Below are positions 20,607 to 30,897 of a DNA stretch of 64,000 bases, piece after piece. Source of the DNA: Agapanthus africanus (Eukaryota > Streptophyta > Magnoliopsida > Asparagales > Amaryllidaceae); assembly GCA_030015575.1 (NCBI GenBank), contig CM057340.1, forward strand, positions 749,525,632 to 749,589,631, given 5' to 3'. The position numbers and the translations under genes are program-made. Numbering within the stretch: position 1 is the first letter of the stretch; each line of letters starts with the position of its first letter. Below the pieces are notes generated by a model that saw only the letters and a program-made list of their open reading frames with translations, made no database searches and was not told where the DNA came from.

Positions 20607-22937
20607 CTGATTGCGCGAGTCTAGCCAACCACGCTTCGAGCCTTGCCGATCGCTCTGAAGCCGCGATGGCGGCTGCCAGATCGGTGTCTTCTGGCTCTAC
20701 AAAGAAACCCTCGTTGCTTCCGTACTCACTTAGGCCTTCGGTAAGAGGGGCCTGAGGCTCTAAGCCGAGCACAGCATCAAGAGAAAGAACAGACATCTTC
20801 TTCCTCTTCTGAGCCCGGACCCCGGTCTCACCCAAAATCAACTTGCGTTTCGTGGGCACCTTAGGACGGCGGGTCCCGATGTTCGAGCCCACGCCGGACT
20901 CCGGCGAAACCACATTCACCGTCTCCACTGGAGCACGGGGCGCTGGGGGGCATGTCCACGGTATCACGAGGCAATCCGCGCGGAGGGCTCAACACGCGCA
21001 GTAGCTCTGCTTCAGCATCTCTCAGTGTAGGAACGACAGGGATCTTGGCCTCAGGGGAGCTTTGCGGTCGCTGCCATAGGGCACACCCTTGCAGTCAACC
21101 AACAACCGCTTCTCTTCCCGGATGACGGCACCCATCGCGTGCGCGTACCAACCCACGTACACTTTGAGGGCCCTTGGAACGCAAGTCGGCTCGCTAATGA
21201 AGAAATGAGAGCCCGTGTTTAGCCGCATGAAGTGATGTAATGCATTCAGTATCCCCTCTCTGGTGGCCGCAGGCTCTTCCAAAAATGCCTCCAGTGGGAC
21301 CCCTTGGTTATAACTTAACTGCTGGGTGAACCTATAGGGGTTGTACCTCATGAAGAGCGCCATATCGTTTTGCCTGAACACCAGGAAGCCCGGCCGGATG
21401 GAGTATAAATGTAAAATCTCCCTGGCTTTCAATATGGAGGCCCCGTCCTTGAAACCATCACGCAACGCCAACACCGCCTTGGAAGTCTCCGGGCCGATGG
21501 TCATGACCTTGTCCGTGAAAGAAATGCTCGCTCTGACCGTGCGCGGACGAAGAAGCAACCCCCAAGCCTCCCGCGGAGACGGATTCACAATAGAAGCGCT
21601 AATCAGCCGCATGACTCTTGGGAGTCTGCACTTCTCATAGAACGGGGGTCTCTTATGAATACCAAATACCCCGAGCACATGCATTTCCATCCATGAAGTA
21701 AAATAGTGCATCGGGAAATTGGCGGGGTGCACCCCTGGTTCATTTGCGTCTGCCGCCACGCTGAGTCCATGGTACAGGTGGGCCAACCCGGCGATTCCAA
21801 TCGACAACTGTATACCAGCCACCATCCGATGCGCTGGGTAGAAGACGGACGAGCTCATTTAGCGTGGGTGCATGGGGAGCGCGAACCAGCACAACCATAA
21901 TCCCAGAAACCCGAGAAAGAAGGTCTCCTCGTCAATGCCCGGGGCGGCGATTTCCGATAAGGGCATGACTGCAGCATCGGGGAGGTAAAAACCCTTTTGG
22001 TCGTCCTCCAGTACTGGTCGACGATCTAAGCCAAAGCCGAAGGGGTCGTCGAGCTTGTCGAATTTTTCGCCCCGTTGTGATAAAATCTCCGGACGAAGAA
22101 AGCGAGCGATGAAGTCTGCAAAACTAACTCCCCGGCCACCTGATTCCAAATAGGGACTTTCATACATATTCAGCACCCTTACCAGGCTCGAAAACTGGTG
22201 CTGAATAGCATTCTCCGGTGTTAGGCCCATTACCAGCGGCTTGGTGGCGAAGACATATTCATCAGGAGGAAGTAGCTCTTCATAATGCTCCCCCCTCACC
22301 GGCAAATCGAAAATCTCAGCAAACTCTTCCAGGGGGATGGAGACTTCCCTGTCCGTCAAGAGAAAGGAATGGGTGAGGATGTTCCATTGTTCCATGAATG
22401 CCTTAACCCACCACGTCGGAGGAACGGGGTACTCGAACAATGAGGCATAGACTGCGGGGTATAGACCAATCTTCATCAAATGCGTCTTCTTCGCTGACAA
22501 GATGTATCTGGCCCACTTCAAATACCCGGCCGATTGTCGAGGGGTCAATCCAATGTTGTAAGGTTGTCCCCAAGGGCGCGATTTACCCTGGCATATGCGC
22601 CGCCCCAGAGTATCCATGGCTGGCGGCGGCTGCACGGGAATGGCAGCAATCGAAGGCTGAAGAAGATCCTCCGAATTCCAATTTACGACCTCCATGGCAT
22701 AGTTCACCGGGGGTGCATCCGCATATGGGATCGATGAGATCGGCTCTGACGGCGTTGCACAAGAGAAGCTTCGGCGACCCTTAATGATTTCACTGTAGCA
22801 TCTTCCCCACAGATGAAGGTTCTTATACTCCGGGTCGTGATCCTTAATGAGAGCGAGAACCTCCCGGTCCACCGGTGCCTCAGGGAATCCTCCCTTTGAG
22901 CGGAAGAATGGGAATGAAAGATCAGCAGACATGGTGC
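20607..22937 (-). pseudogene. Exon 1 of the antisense gene (plant-mobile-domain-like)
   Basis: ATG at 22932, five bases after a strong acceptor (polypyrimidine tract, then TTGCAG ending at 22938), so an upstream noncoding exon is likely. Around residues 185-220 the pattern 'THSFLL', then 'PLEEFAEIFDLPVRGE' resembles the plant mobile domain found in MAIN/MAIL-type proteins and in some transposons (H-x-F-x-L, then I/L-x-LPV-x-G). After an in-frame TAA (21859-21861) the next codon is ATG and the protein continues ('NFPMHYFTSWMEM') to about 21050. The end carries a basic nuclear-localisation-like patch near 20800-20850. Family assignment is from memory of the pattern, moderate confidence; a gag-derived or unknown fold is the alternative. 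Confidence 0.7.
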
Positions 22938-23697
22938 CTGCAAGAAAAAGAGAAATTCAGTTATCAGCATCATAAGTTAATTTTAAAAATTCCGACGCTT
23001 GGTACTTTGGAATTTGTATTACACTGCAATGCAGTGGAGAGGGGACCAAAGGGGGACCCACAAAATCCAGATGACAATGCATCAGTTAATAAGACAGCCC
23101 CATCATTGAATAAGACTGTCAATTAATAAGGAGATCCTCAAAAAGAATATTCTCATTAAATGAGAAATCCCTTGAGACAAGGAGAAAATCTCCCTTTTCA
23201 GAGCAAAGCTCTGTCACAGAGTGACACTTGTCAAACTCTGGTCATAAGGGAATAAAATTCCTTAAAAGAGCCTAGCTCTGTAATAATGATGGAAAAATCC
23301 ATCAAAGGGAAAATTAATTTCTAAAAAAATTAAAGTTTGGGATCTTAAAGATCCATGAAGAACTCTTAAGAGTTCATCGTCAGAAGATCAAAAGATCTAT
23401 GGTTTTGTCAATGAGCAAAGCTCTGTTCATGGGTTAAGAAACCCTGAAATAAATTCTTGAGAGCAAAGCTCTGTTTATGAAACCCCAAAAGGGTTTTCTT
23501 TAGATCAAAAGATCTATGAGAACAAGGCTCTATTAATTGAAATTAATTTAATTAAGTTAAGTTAATTTTTACCTAAGATGTTTCTAGAGTTCTAACTCTG
23601 AAAATGAGAGCAAGGCTCTGAGGTTCTTGAAAACAAGAGCAAGGCTCTGAAAATAAAATTCTTGAAGATGATAATCATCTGCTGAGGACCAAGGGTC

Positions 23698-23706
23698 CTA
23701 TTTATA
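23698..23706 (-). promoter_or_regulatory. TATA-like box of the antisense gene
   Basis: TATAAATAG on the minus strand, in an otherwise mixed-composition stretch 95 bp inside the 3' LTR boundary. Placement relative to the antisense gene makes it a candidate core promoter; no start site is proven. Confidence 0.45.
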
Positions 23707-23788
23707 AGCGTCCCTTCAACTCCTGAGTTGATCCAACGGTCCGGATCTTGCCACCGCTGCACTCACGTGTGCGCCACGTGTGCGCAAC

Positions 23789-23802
23789 GGTGGAGGGGCA
23801 TT
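23789..23802 (+). promoter_or_regulatory. Polypurine tract of D1
   Basis: GGTGGAGGGGCATT directly precedes the TGTTTCCCCC start of the middle LTR. Element F has a closely similar tract, GATGGGGGGCAATT, before its LTR (49294-49281, minus). Confidence 0.75.
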
Positions 23803-26188
23803 TGTTTCCCCCAATCAGAGCAAAACTCTGTTTGAATTTCAAATTAAAAAGGTGAAGCAACGCTTCAGATCCCTTGCGCTGCGCGCAGAGCGCCACGTGT
23901 CAAAACCAGACACGCAAGCGCAAGGGACGCTGCGCCCAAGGCAGCGCACCCCAATCAGAGCAAGGCTCTGTTTTAAAATTTAAACTTTAAAAATAAAGGA
24001 AGCAACGCTTCAGATAATTTGCGCTCTGCGCTGCGCGATACGTGTCAGCGCAGGTGCGCTAGCGCAGGTGCGCTAGCGCAGGTGCGCTGTGCGACACGTG
24101 TCAAGCGCAGATGCGCTTGCGCCAACTGCGCCAGCACTAAAATTTAAATAATAAATAATAAATTAATCAGAATTAAAATTCTAGAAAGATCTTTTTTAAT
24201 TTTATTAAAACAAGAAAATTATCTTCTGTAAAACAGAGGCCTTAGGATCTAAGATCCAAGGGTTGGGAAATATCCCCAGATCAATTAGAGAAAGATCTCT
24301 GTAACTAACTTAACAAACTAATTGGCCCTATATAAAGGCCCCTAGACTCCAAGTCTCATATATACAGAGCTCCTTTGAAAACTTTGAGAAAAACTCAAAG
24401 AGAAAAAAAAGTAAACCTTTGAAAAAATAAGAATTTCTTCTAAAAAGATCAAAGATCTAAGAACAAGATCAAGATCTTCAATTAAAAAAAAAAGATCAGA
24501 AAAGATCCAATCACAAAGAAAATTAAAGAAGTAATCTACTTCATTTTTAGATCTTTTGATCTATATAAAGGCACTGCCTTTTGATGAACCATTGGTTTTT
24601 GAATATTGAGGTAGAACCTCTTTAGAACTGAAAAGATTCTTTTCTTTGATCCAAAATTGATCAGGATACGCTCTGCTCTATTGAACAGTGCCCTGCACTC
24701 TTAATTTGCGCTGTTACGCTCCTTGGACTGGCGCAGGTCACCAGAAAGCGCCACGTGTCAATCTGCGCCTTGCGCTTCCAAAAACAGAGCACTGCGCTCT
24801 TGGGTTGGCGCACTGCACCAGAGCGTGCCACGGGTCAGCAGCGCACTAGCGCAGCGCGCTGGCGCAGTGCACTGCGCTTACAGACTTGCGCTCAGCAGAG
24901 CGGGACACGTGTCACCCCCATGTGCGCTGGCGCCTTGCGCTCTTTAATTGGCGCAGAGCGCCTGACAGGCCACGTGGCGCACTGTCAGGCCATTAAATGC
25001 TCTGCATTATTAAAAAGGGGCAAAGCCTAATTAAAAGGTCTAACAGACCAAAACAAATGCCATGCATTATTAAATATGGGCAGAGCCCAATTAAAAGGCC
25101 TAACAGGCCTAATCTAAATGCTGTGCATTTAATTAAAAAGCCCGATGCTGTGCAGGCCAATCATGAACAAAATGTTGAACATTTCTAAATGGACTTAGCC
25201 CAATTCTGGCCATAAGTCCTCAATTTAAATTGAACTGAGCACAACTGCTCTCCCAAATCAATTTACACCCGGTTCAAGGGTACATCTCTGAACTTCTCTG
25301 ATATTTGTCGTTGTAATCCTTCAACATCGTCAGAGAGGTGACGGGTCCCGACAACCATACATTGCTACGGACCGTGGGGTCCTTAAACTCATGGATCGAA
25401 ATGTCCTTAAACTGATATCCGTCCCCAAAATGGGAATGATGGACCGAAATGTTCTTAAACTAATATTCGTCCCCAAAATGGGAATGTTGGACCGAAATGT
25501 CCTTAAAACAAATATTCGTCCCCAAAATGGGAATGTTGGACCGAAATGTCCTTAAACTAATATTCGTCCTCAAAATGGGAATGTTGGACCACCATGTCCT
25601 TAAACTCGAAAATCGACCGCAATGTCTCTAAACTAAATAATAGAGTCCAAATGCTCTCTTGTTGGATCTAAACGATCCCGTTAAGTCGATCTTAGTCTCA
25701 AATTAGACTAACGGTCCTTGACAAATGTTTAAGTTGATCTTAGTCTCAAATAAGACTAACGTATCCTTAAACCCAACCCCAAACCCAAATCTAAGAAAAT
25801 ACGGATTTGGACTAATCCACGCCCTACGGGCGACAACATAAATTAGTCTCCTATACAATCCACGGGCAACCACAAACAAAACAAACACCCACGACACGAA
25901 GTGACCATCTGGAGAAGGAGAAAGTTGTTACCGTGATGCGGTAGCGTAATTAACTGCAGGGGCTTGCGCCTGCAGGGAAGAGTGTCCCCACAATCAAAAA
26001 CCCCTCGAACGAGGAGGAATCTGACGAAGTCTGCTACATCGGCCGCATCCGTTTAAACCTTCGATACATGGTGCCATAAATCAACTTGGCATCTTCGGAG
26101 AGGTGGACGGATAGTTCCAATTAGCATCTGCCCCGAATTTCAGGCAAGACGCCCGTCGCGTCTCCGCCGCGTCTTTCGGAGGGGAACA
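23803..26188 (+). repeat. Shared middle LTR of the D array
   Basis: TGTTTCCCCC ... GGGGAACA, 2386 bp, collinear with 7800-10164 and differing by scattered substitutions and small indels. It follows D1's polypurine tract and precedes D2's primer-binding site. TATA palindrome GGCCCTATATAAAGGCC at 24324-24340; 48-bp tandem units at about 25392-25608. Confidence 0.87.
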
Positions 26189-26193
26189 GATTC

Positions 26194-26212
26194 TGGCACG
26201 CCCGGTGGGACC
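26194..26212 (+). promoter_or_regulatory. Primer-binding site of D2
   Basis: TGGCACGCCCGGTGGGACC, five bases after the middle LTR end, identical to the D1 and E sites. Confidence 0.75.
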
Positions 26213-26338
26213 TTTTCCTCTTTCCACTCCACACTTCGTGTGTCGTACTCGCGAATGAATCGCGGTTTGTTAATGGTTGCCCTTGGGTTTCAAGTTACTA
26301 AGATTTGGTCTCTTGCATGGCGCAGAAGGCAAACAGCA

Positions 26339-28651
26339 ATAGCGTTCAACTGCTCCAACTGCTCCAACTGCTCCAACTGCAATTGCAACCGACGCTCCGC
26401 CTCACCTGGAGGTGTAGCCTATGGACCTCAGGCGGCATCACTGTTCATGATGCCGGTGGAACAAATCACCCAGGCTACTACTGGACTATTTTTCGGGACC
26501 ATGCTCCCGCTAATGAGCTTCACGGCCCCAGTGCCCGTACCGGAAGGTCCTAAGAAGTCGGTCTTCGATCGACTTACAGCTGCTGCAGCCCCTCTCAATG
26601 GGTCGCCCAACACCAATGCCTCGGTCTTCTCTAGACTAAGCCAAAACTCTTGCGGGCCCATGATGAAGCTTGTGGTCCCAAAGAAGGTTATTCAAAAGAG
26701 AGTAGCCAAACCTGCTCTTGAAGTCGTTAGGGCGGCTTCTCCAGCTAAGAGGTCGGTCTTCACAAGACTGACCGTCCCAACTCCCACTCCCGCTCCGCTC
26801 CTGCTACTCAAAATATATCGGTCTTTAAAAGGCTGACACCGGCAATAGCCCCTCACCTAAATAGGGGCAGGAAAAGGCCATCCCCGTCACCGAGCCAATT
26901 CCATCAGCGCGGCACGCTCGACGTCGCCACTGGCACCGAGTAAGGAAGTCAGGAGGCAACTCCCCTTCTGGGCTAACTCCACCAGCCCCGACGACGGAAA
27001 TTAATGCGGCTGTTCCGACTGGGAACAGCTTTGAACTGCTAAATAAAGTGTGTAGGAATTCTCCTACCGCTGTATTGAAGAGGTCTCCCCCTCCGCTGGA
27101 AAAGGCTGTAGAAGCAAAGCCAGAACAGCCCCAATCCCCTCATCGTCTGTCCTCCAAAATCTATAAAGTCTGGCGGCAGGCCCGAGACTCGGTGATCGAT
27201 CAAATTTCTCCCGCCAGCACAAGAAGCTGAAGGTCCAACAGGAAGTCAGCCATCCTGCTAAGCCACGAAAAGCTGTCTGGGTGCCCACCTCGACGGCTCC
27301 CTCAACTTCGACCACTCCTGAGAAAAGAAGGCCGGAGAAGATCCCTGTGCCGGCGACAAAAGCCAAAAACACTGAACCCAAACGCCCTAAGTCTGGGGGC
27401 ATGGTCGTCCATACCGTTTACAAGGCGTCTAGGAAGGCGGATAGCCGCGCTTCAACGGGCCACCGACCACTCACCCGATCCATCACAAGAGCCCAGGAGC
27501 AGCAGCAGCAGAAGCTCCAAGAGATGCTGACTGCAATGGCCGCGCTCACCGGACCAAAAGAAAGCCCGGAGGCATCATCGGAGTAGCGTCGCGAACACGA
27601 AACCGATACTGAATTCCTTCGTAGAATGCTTGAAAAGAAGGACAAGGAGGTTGCAGAGCAAGCGGCCAATATAAAGCAGATGGCTCTCCTATTTCAAGAC
27701 ATGGTCGGGATGATGATCCAGCCAGATCCCCCAGCCGAAGATCCTCCGATTATCCTTGAAGATGACAGAGGAGAAACGTCAAATCCACCGCCGGCTCTTT
27801 CAACAGCCAAGGAGGAGACAATTTCCAAAGCTACCCTGGATGACTATATTGCTCAACAAATACGAGTTCACCAGGCAACTGAGGTAGCCGGTCAAGTTTT
27901 CAAAACGGGGCGACCATATCCGAGCTGGTATGATCAGATCAAATACCCGCCGGGCTACACGATCCCAAAATTCCATGTCTACAAGGGGACAGGCAATCCC
28001 CATCAACATGTTGCCCAGTTCAGGGCTCTTTGTGGCAACACCGGCGGTGATGATAAGCTCCTGCTTCGCCAATTCGTCGGCAGCTTATCGGAGACGGCGT
28101 TTGAATGGTACTCTGAGCTTCCGAACGACTCCATCAAAACTTTCGCTGAAATGGAGTTGTTGTTTACCCAGCGTTTCACAAGCGCCAGCGAGCGTACTCC
28201 AATAACAGGTTTGATCAATGCAAGAGTAAAGCTGGGCGAAACTTGGGTTCAATATGCAATCCGATGGCGGAACTTGTGGTCAAAATGCGAACAACGCATC
28301 GAAGAAGCACCAGCAGTGGGCATGTTCGTGGGCACTCTTGACCCTCAAGCGACCATCTCACAGTTCATGATGTTCTTTAAACCAACCACGTTCCAGGCCT
28401 TGATTGACAAATTAGCCCAAATGGACCAGATGGGCCATAGACTGTCTCCTCCAAAGCCGGACTCTCGAAATGAGAAGGGGAAGGGAAAAGCGATCGTCGT
28501 CGCCAATGCTCAACAACAACCGAGTAACTTGAAGCCGGTTGTCCGTCAAAACAATATGCGTCCATGCCTATCCCTCGAGGAGAGGCTAGGACGTCCTTAC
28601 TCGTTTCCTCAAGATAAAACGAGAAGACTGTTCGAGCTGGCAGTTGAATGA
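26339..28651 (+). pseudogene. Tat-type gag of D2, disrupted
   Basis: Same protein as D1 gag, collinear from the Cys/Asn-rich start. The D1 start ATG is ATA here (26339-26341). Frameshifts occur in the Pro/Ala linker near 26790, near 26870 and near 27200 (one base fewer than D1), and TAG at 27584-27586 replaces a Gln codon. From 27587 the frame is open through the capsid-like core ('KFHVYKGT', 'FAEMELLFTQRF') to 28640. The first knuckle-like segment present in D1 and E is absent: relative to E about 290 bp is missing between the 'FELAV' phrase and the 'LQTCPAIRW' phrase. Confidence 0.87.
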
Positions 28652-29726
28652 TCTCCAAACATGCCCGGCGATCAGATGGAAAAACCCGCTGGTACCCCAG
28701 ATCATCGAAGAGATGCTGAAACCACGCCCAACTCCAAAGATTAGTGGGGATAGCCAAAGTGTTCACATCCAGCCGTCAAAATCTTCGAAAAAGAAGAAGA
28801 AATCCAAAAAGCCCGTGAAGCCTGGCGACAAGCGCACGGACCTACAGAAACAGATTGACGCGCTGGAAGAGTACAACAAGAAAGCGCGAACCCCAATCAC
28901 GCTCCAAGAGTTTCTCAGCCTCGTCCTTGAGGATGAAGATGATGAAGAAAGCTCGTCGGATGGATCTGAGGATTACGTAGCAAGCTGCCATGTGATCTCT
29001 CATTCATCGCTAGATAATGAAGAAGCTCTTTGCAAAGAGAGACCGGGGGCGGGTCCCGAACCGGAACTGCTATGGCCGTCAGATGAAATGATCGACGCCT
29101 TCCTGAATGAGATTCGTCTGGATAGTAAAGCCAATCGGGAGCGTGAGATGGCCATATTTGGAAAAGCCGAACGTCGGCGACTAGACAAAAGAGTTGAGAC
29201 ACTCCCGCCGGATCAAAGTACATCCACCGCAAATAAAAGCAAGTTCAAGACGAGGAAAACGTTTGCTAAAGCCATATCAATGGGGATGAAGCTACCACCC
29301 TCTGAAAGAAACATTGCCGGCAAAGCAGAAATGCACCCTTCCTACTGCTTATATCATCGAAAGATTTCGCACCCCACCAAAGAGTGCAAGGCTTTCAATA
29401 GATGTTGGCAGGGGTATGTTGTTCACCAGCAACATTTTAAGCGGGAGAAGAGCAAAACTCGTCGGGAGCGGAAAAGTACGATCGAGGAGCTTAGAGGAAC
29501 TACCGGCGATTGTCGTATAGTTAACGCCGGGGAAGCGCAAATTCTCACATTCGGGAGCGACTCTGACGAAGAAATGGCTCTTGGCCCTTTCTTTAAAGAG
29601 TCCACCTCGGGAAAAGAGGAAAAGCCGAAGGCCTGCGAGAATATCCGGCTGCGTAATCGTACGCTACCCGAAAAGAATCTCGGACCCTCAAACAAAAAAG
29701 ATAAGGAAAAAAGAAAAGGTCTTTGA
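28652..29726 (+). pseudogene. D2 gag C-terminal region with knuckle-like module
   Basis: Open frame joined to gag. It has a Lys-rich patch (near 28780), an acidic Asp/Glu/Ser stretch (about 28930-28970), a phrase with 'SDEMIDAFLNE', and a module Y-C-L-Y-H-x5-H-P-x3-E-C (about 29345-29390) like the Zn-binding CHHC motifs at the end of Tat gag. The frame ends at 29726 in an A-rich run (AAAAAAGATAAGGAAAAAAG) where the downstream protease frame takes over, so a small indel in that run is likely. The same region in E (46206-47690) is collinear. Confidence 0.75.
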
Positions 29727-30897
29727 GGATATCGCCCTAGATGACCAAGTCATGGAAGAGCTAACCGCCAAGGACCCGCTAAAGAAAAATAAGGTGGACT
29801 ATAACGTTCTGGAGAACTTGAGGAAGTTGCCCTCGCAACTCAGTATTCTCGATGCCCTCTTACTATCAAAAGAAGCAAGAGATTCATTGATCAAAGCGCT
29901 ACAGGAGCCAAAGCAATTCCAATCTTTTCTTGCCGAAGAAAAGATGAAGGACAAGCTGGAGAAAGTACACACAGCCGATATCACCTTCGGCGATGAAGAC
30001 CTCCATCTTGGGACGTGCGAACACAACCGTCCCCTCTATGTCTCAGGGTACTGCCATGATATAAAGATAGGCAAAATCTTGGTTGAAAATGGGTCTTCCG
30101 TCAATCATCTCAATATACGGGTATTGAAGGAAATCTGCATGAGCGTCCAGCACCTCGTTCGGGATAAGATGACCATCTCCGGGTTCGACTCTCAATCATC
30201 ACGGACTCTCGGGTCTGTGATACTAACGCTACGCTTCGGGCTGCTTGTCACAGACATTAAATTTCATGTCATTGAAGCCAAGACATGCTATAACGCTTTG
30301 CTCGGCCGGCCTTGGTTACACGTGTACAAAATCATCCCTTCTACACAGCATCAGTGTATGAAATATTTTAAGGATGGTCTTGAGTACACTGTGACAGGAG
30401 AGTTGAACCCATTCTCCATGAACGAAGTTCGGAAATACGAAGATGCAAAGTACTTCTTACTAGATTTCGAAGACAATGAGAGATGTCATAAACCAGAGAA
30501 CAAAGCTATCGCCACCATTTCCGTCTTCGGGAGTGACACTGAGGAAGAGGAGGAAATGGTTTATTCAGGCCCACCCCAATACAACAAGCCGGGATCATCC
30601 ACTCCTACGTTGATCTTTGGCAGTGACTCGGAAGATGAGGTCTATGCTATATTTTCTGCTCGACCTCCAATACAAACATTCGCTGGTGAAGAACAAAGTT
30701 TGCAAGTTGCCATGGTTCCGCCCAAACATCATAAAGAACTGAACGCGCTTGATACCTACAGTGTGGAAGAGCTGCAGACATTCTGTGTCCCTCCCAGGCG
30801 AGAAGGTGAAAAGACGATCCTATTCTACCGCTCCGGGGAAACTAAAGTGGAGAAAGAAATCTGGCACGGCTCAGATCCTACACTTGACAGGCTCTAG
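29700..30897 (+). pseudogene. D2 protease region
   Basis: Retropepsin-like aspartic protease that would cleave the polyprotein. The active-site loop reads L-V-E-N-G-S-S with Glu (30085-30087) where Asp is required, so activity is doubtful. Flap and second hydrophobic-hydrophobic-Gly-Arg motif ('ALLGRPWLH') are at about 30296-30322. An acidic, Ser-rich linker follows (about 30520-30660). TAG 30895-30897 ends this part, and the same frame continues directly into the next pol segment. Confidence 0.8.

Larger units (their letters stand above)
18122..22937 (-). pseudogene. Antisense eight-exon gene in D1: plant-mobile-domain-like and coiled-coil protein
   Basis: Minus-strand gene lying between pol and the 3' LTR. 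Exons: 22937-20607, 20527-20447, 20373-19990, 19920-19394, 19320-19216, 19136-19056, 18976-18905 and 18831-18122. All seven introns are GT...AG, 69-79 nt, AT-rich, with TTGCAG/TTTGCAG-like acceptors, and every junction is phase 1 (exon ends in G before GT). Exons 2, 5, 6, 7 and 8 translate without a stop when joined. About 1430 codons in all: N-terminal globular region with plant-mobile-domain-like wording, basic patch (KRK, KRKK) in late exon 1, Glu/Ala/Thr-rich low-complexity centre, coiled-coil C-terminus. Lesions: TAA 21861-21859, two frameshifts between about 21060 and 20950, TGA 20290-20288, and a one-base loss in exon 4 near 19750. Because it is antisense, element RNA would not lose its introns. 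Function is unknown. Confidence 0.8.
22938..23802 (-). promoter_or_regulatory. Upstream region of the antisense gene, made of short palindromes
   Basis: On the minus strand a TATA-like box (TATAAATAG) lies at 23706-23698, some 760 bp before the ATG, and an acceptor site ends at 22938, so promoter, noncoding exon and intron could all fit here; the donor is not assigned. From 23150 to 23770 the sequence is nearly a continuous string of inverted repeats, for example CTCATT/AATGAG (23152-23164), CCTTG/CAAGG (23170-23182), CAGAGC/GCTCTG (23199-23213), the perfect palindrome GAACTCTTAAGAGTTC (23360-23375) and AGATC/GATCT (23385-23398). GAGCAAAGCTC-type words recur about eight times. Confidence 0.6.

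Noticed and set aside
29700-29730. Programmed frameshift between D2 gag and protease
   Set aside because: The shift is in a long A-rich run, D2 has many other lesions, and relatives with gag and pol in one frame are common, so a simple indel is more likely.
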